Source of the DNA: Candidatus Tariuqbacter arcticus
GTDB lineage: Bacteria > Electryoneota > Tariuqbacteria > Tariuqbacterales > Tariuqbacteraceae
Length of the DNA: 6,423 bases
Assembly: GCA_013202315.1 (NCBI GenBank)
Contig: JABMRZ010000073.1
Span: 1 to 6,423, forward strand
Reading direction: 5' to 3'
Part shown: positions 4,811 to 6,423 of the stretch, in pieces
Numbering within the stretch: position 1 is the stretch's first letter
How the letters are laid out: every line of letters begins with the position of its first letter
Translations under genes and position numbers: made by a program
The notes under the pieces: model-generated
What the model was told of the DNA's origin: nothing
Database searches by the model: none
What the model saw: the letters and a program-made list of their open reading frames with translations, nothing else

Positions 4811-5432
4811 GTATGTGGTTGGTCCCTTGATGGTGAACAGTTATATAATCGGCTGTGAAGAGAGCCGTATCGCCGCTATCGTGGACCCCGGCGATGAAGC
4901 CGAACGATTGCTGGAACAAGCGAAAGCGCTGGATTTGAATATCAAGCAAATCATCAACACTCACGGTCACGCTGACCATATCGGCAATAATGGCGAAGTC
5001 AAGCGTGCCACCGGCGCTGAAATTTATATCCACCCGCTGGATGCGGAAATGCTCACCAACCCGGAAAAGAATTTGTCAGTTTTTTTCGGGGAGGCGGTGG
5101 ATTCGCCTCCGGCAGACGGCTATCTGGAAGAAGGGCGACCCCATCGAATCGGTGAATTGGCGTTCCGCATCATTCATATTCCCGGTCATTCCAGCGGGAG
5201 CGTCTGTTTGGCGGCTGATAATTTGGCGATTGTGGGGGATGTTCTGTTCGCCGGTTCGATTGGCAGGACGGATTTCCCCGGCGGCTCTTTCGATGAATTG
5301 GTAGGGGGTATTCGAGCCAAACTGTTCCCCCTGGGCGATTCCACCGAAATTTTACCCGGGCACGGTCCTCCCACTACCATCGGTGACGAGCGGAAACACA
5401 ACCCGTTCCTCCGAGAAGGCTTGCGATTATGA
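4797..5432 (+). CDS. Metallo-beta-lactamase-fold hydrolase, glyoxalase II-like (GloB/YcbL type)
   Basis: The 211-aa protein is a cytoplasmic binuclear metal hydrolase. Metal-binding motifs in order are THGHADH (55-61; H56, H58, D60, H61), PGHSSGS (129-135; H131), VGDVLFAGSIGRTD (146-159; D148) and LPGHGPPT (186-193; H189), a complete set. The N-terminus (VGPLMVNSYIIGC, then IVDPGDEA) and the GSIGRTDFPGG loop are typical of short glyoxalase II-like proteins that lack the C-terminal glutathione-binding domain. Hydrolysis of a thioester such as S-lactoylglutathione is possible, but the substrate cannot be read from the sequence. Rhodanese or persulfide dioxygenase fusions are absent. It overlaps the upstream gene by 14 bp and shares ATGA with xerD. 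Confidence 0.92.
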   Translation: MILHRYVVGPLMVNSYIIGCEESRIAAIVDPGDEAERLLEQAKALDLNIKQIINTHGHADHIGNNGEVKRATGAEIYIHPLDAEMLTNPEKNLSVFFGEAVDSPPADGYLEEGRPHRIGELAFRIIHIPGHSSGSVCLAADNLAIVGDVLFAGSIGRTDFPGGSFDELVGGIRAKLFPLGDSTEILPGHGPPTTIGDERKHNPFLREGLRL

Positions 5433-6328
5433 AAATCTCGTTGGCGCTGGAACAATTTTTCGAGCATCTACTGCTGGAAAGGGGGCTGGCGCCGGCGACC
5501 TTGTCTTCCTATCAATACGATTTGAAGCAGTATCGAGGTTTCTTGGCGGCGGAAGAAATTGAGGACATCGATAACATCTCTTTAACCCTGGTCGAGAAGT
5601 TCATCGATAATCTGCGGAAGGAGGGCTTAAACCCATCCTCCATTTCCCGCAAAACATCGGCGATTCGGACTTTTCATAAATTCTGCCTGAATGAGGGGCT
5701 GACTGAAACGGACCCCACGGAATCATTAGTTTCCCGCCAGCCGATAAGGCGGCTTCCGAAGGTTATCCCTTCCGAAATCATCGACAAATTAATGAACCTC
5801 CCTTCCGATTCGACCCCGCAAGGCATGCGGGACAAGGCGATGCTGGAGTTGTTATACGGATGCGGGTTGAGGATTTCCGAATTGGTCGATTTAGCTTTGG
5901 GGTATTTGAACATCGAAGATGAAATTATGCGCGTGGTGGGCAAGGGGGAAAAGACCAGGATAGTCCCCCTGGGTTCTCAGGCTTTGAAAGCGCTCAACCG
6001 CTATTTGGAGATGGGACGCTCCAATTTCGTCCAGCTAGGGGCGGATGATAAGGGGCGGGTGTTCCTCAACCGGTTCGGGGAACCGTTAAGCAGAGGCGGC
6101 GCTTATCAGATTGTGAAGGGTTATTTGAAGCGGGCGTATCCGGGGAAGGAATATTCACCGCATACTCTGCGGCACTCCTTCGCCACTCATATTTTGGAGG
6201 GCGGAGCCGGCATCCGCACGGTTCAAGAACTATTAGGACATGAAAGCATCGCCACCACACAGATTTACACTCATCTGGACAAATCATATCTGCGGGAAGT
6301 CGTCAGGAAGTATCATCCGAGGGGGTGA
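5429..6328 (+). CDS. xerD: Site-specific tyrosine recombinase XerD
   Basis: XerD acts with XerC at dif sites near the replication terminus to resolve chromosome dimers. The 299-aa protein has the N-terminal SAM-like core-binding domain (about 5-90: LERGLAPATLSSYQYDL) and a C-terminal catalytic domain. Catalytic residues are R148 (CGLRISELV), K172 (GKGEKTRIVPLG), H245 and R248 (SPHTLRHSFATH), H271 (LLGHESIATTQIYTHL) and nucleophile Y280. The spacing agrees within one residue with E. coli XerD (R148, K172, H244, R247, H270, Y279), and the HPRG C-terminus is XerD-like, which favours XerD over XerC. It is intact and is not next to a phage or integron cassette, so a housekeeping recombinase is more likely than a mobile integrase. 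GAAGG at 5415-5419 serves as ribosome binding site, and the start overlaps the hydrolase stop by 4 bp. Confidence 0.93.
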   Translation: MKISLALEQFFEHLLLERGLAPATLSSYQYDLKQYRGFLAAEEIEDIDNISLTLVEKFIDNLRKEGLNPSSISRKTSAIRTFHKFCLNEGLTETDPTESLVSRQPIRRLPKVIPSEIIDKLMNLPSDSTPQGMRDKAMLELLYGCGLRISELVDLALGYLNIEDEIMRVVGKGEKTRIVPLGSQALKALNRYLEMGRSNFVQLGADDKGRVFLNRFGEPLSRGGAYQIVKGYLKRAYPGKEYSPHTLRHSFATHILEGGAGIRTVQELLGHESIATTQIYTHLDKSYLREVVRKYHPRG

Positions 6329-6423
6329 TTGGTTCCAATTGGATTTATTCTGTTGTTTTGTAGGGGTTTGATTAATCAAACCCCTACAAAACAACAGAAT
6401 AAATCCAATTGGAACCAATCACC
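6324..6423. repeat. Perfect 100-bp palindrome at window end
   Basis: The 50 bases 6324-6373 are the exact reverse complement of 6374-6423, with no loop and no mismatch. The left arm contains the last bases and stop codon of xerD (6326-6328). The centre, about 6358-6389, is TAGGGGTTTGATT followed by its complement and could be a genuine intergenic palindrome or the stem of a terminator for the operon. The outer part, which mirrors the end of a gene and stops exactly at the last base, is more simply a fold-back assembly artefact. Confidence 0.9.

Noticed and set aside
5429..6423. XerD plus terminal palindrome as an integrative element with its att site
   Set aside because: The recombinase matches chromosomal XerD in length and residue spacing and is operonic with metabolic genes. 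The palindrome is better explained as assembly fold-back and lacks a dif-like 11-6-11 arrangement.

Overview
The window reads as a piece of a Gram-negative-like bacterial chromosome of moderate GC, probably from an uncultivated lineage. Gene content (an Rnf-type membrane subunit, a kinase-less PASTA protein, Rpe and XerD) and the style of the short intergenic repeats fit FCB-group candidate phyla. That placement is inference and no marker gene here settles it. All recognisable genes lie on the + strand.

Layout. Bases 1-282 are non-coding and repeat-rich: a REP-like hairpin at the very start, one arm of a dispersed inverted repeat (55-84), and a compact element bounded by imperfect terminal inverted repeats (113-264). 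Bases 283-1368 encode an RnfD subunit with no other rnf gene in view. Bases 1369-1932 are a 564-bp non-coding stretch. It holds a strictly phased 7-bp repeat array that begins inside the last codons of rnfD, the second arm of the inverted repeat, a REP-like hairpin, and a cluster of repeats built on ATTCACA and AATTACT.

Bases 1933-6328 are compact and gene-dense: a YugP-type membrane zinc peptidase, a PASTA-domain membrane protein, ribulose-phosphate 3-epimerase (rpe), a QueG-related protein with eight cluster cysteines, a metallo-beta-lactamase-fold hydrolase, and XerD recombinase. From the PASTA gene to xerD the genes are 4 bp apart or overlap by 4, 14 and 4 bp, so they probably form one translationally coupled operon. 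The order YugP-PASTA-rpe resembles a reduced form of the Firmicutes def-fmt-(yugP)-rsmB-rlmN-prpC-prkC-rsgA-rpe cluster. The only trace of the PrkC kinase is a membrane-anchored PASTA protein without a kinase domain.

The window ends in a perfect 100-bp palindrome with no loop (6324-6423). It includes the xerD stop codon and stops exactly at the last base, so it looks partly or wholly like an assembly fold-back around a genuine short palindrome. I see no CRISPR array, RNA gene, phage defence system or biosynthetic cluster. The most unusual content is the repeat architecture around rnfD and the peptidase gene, above all the heptamer array and its inverted copy at 2640-2667.
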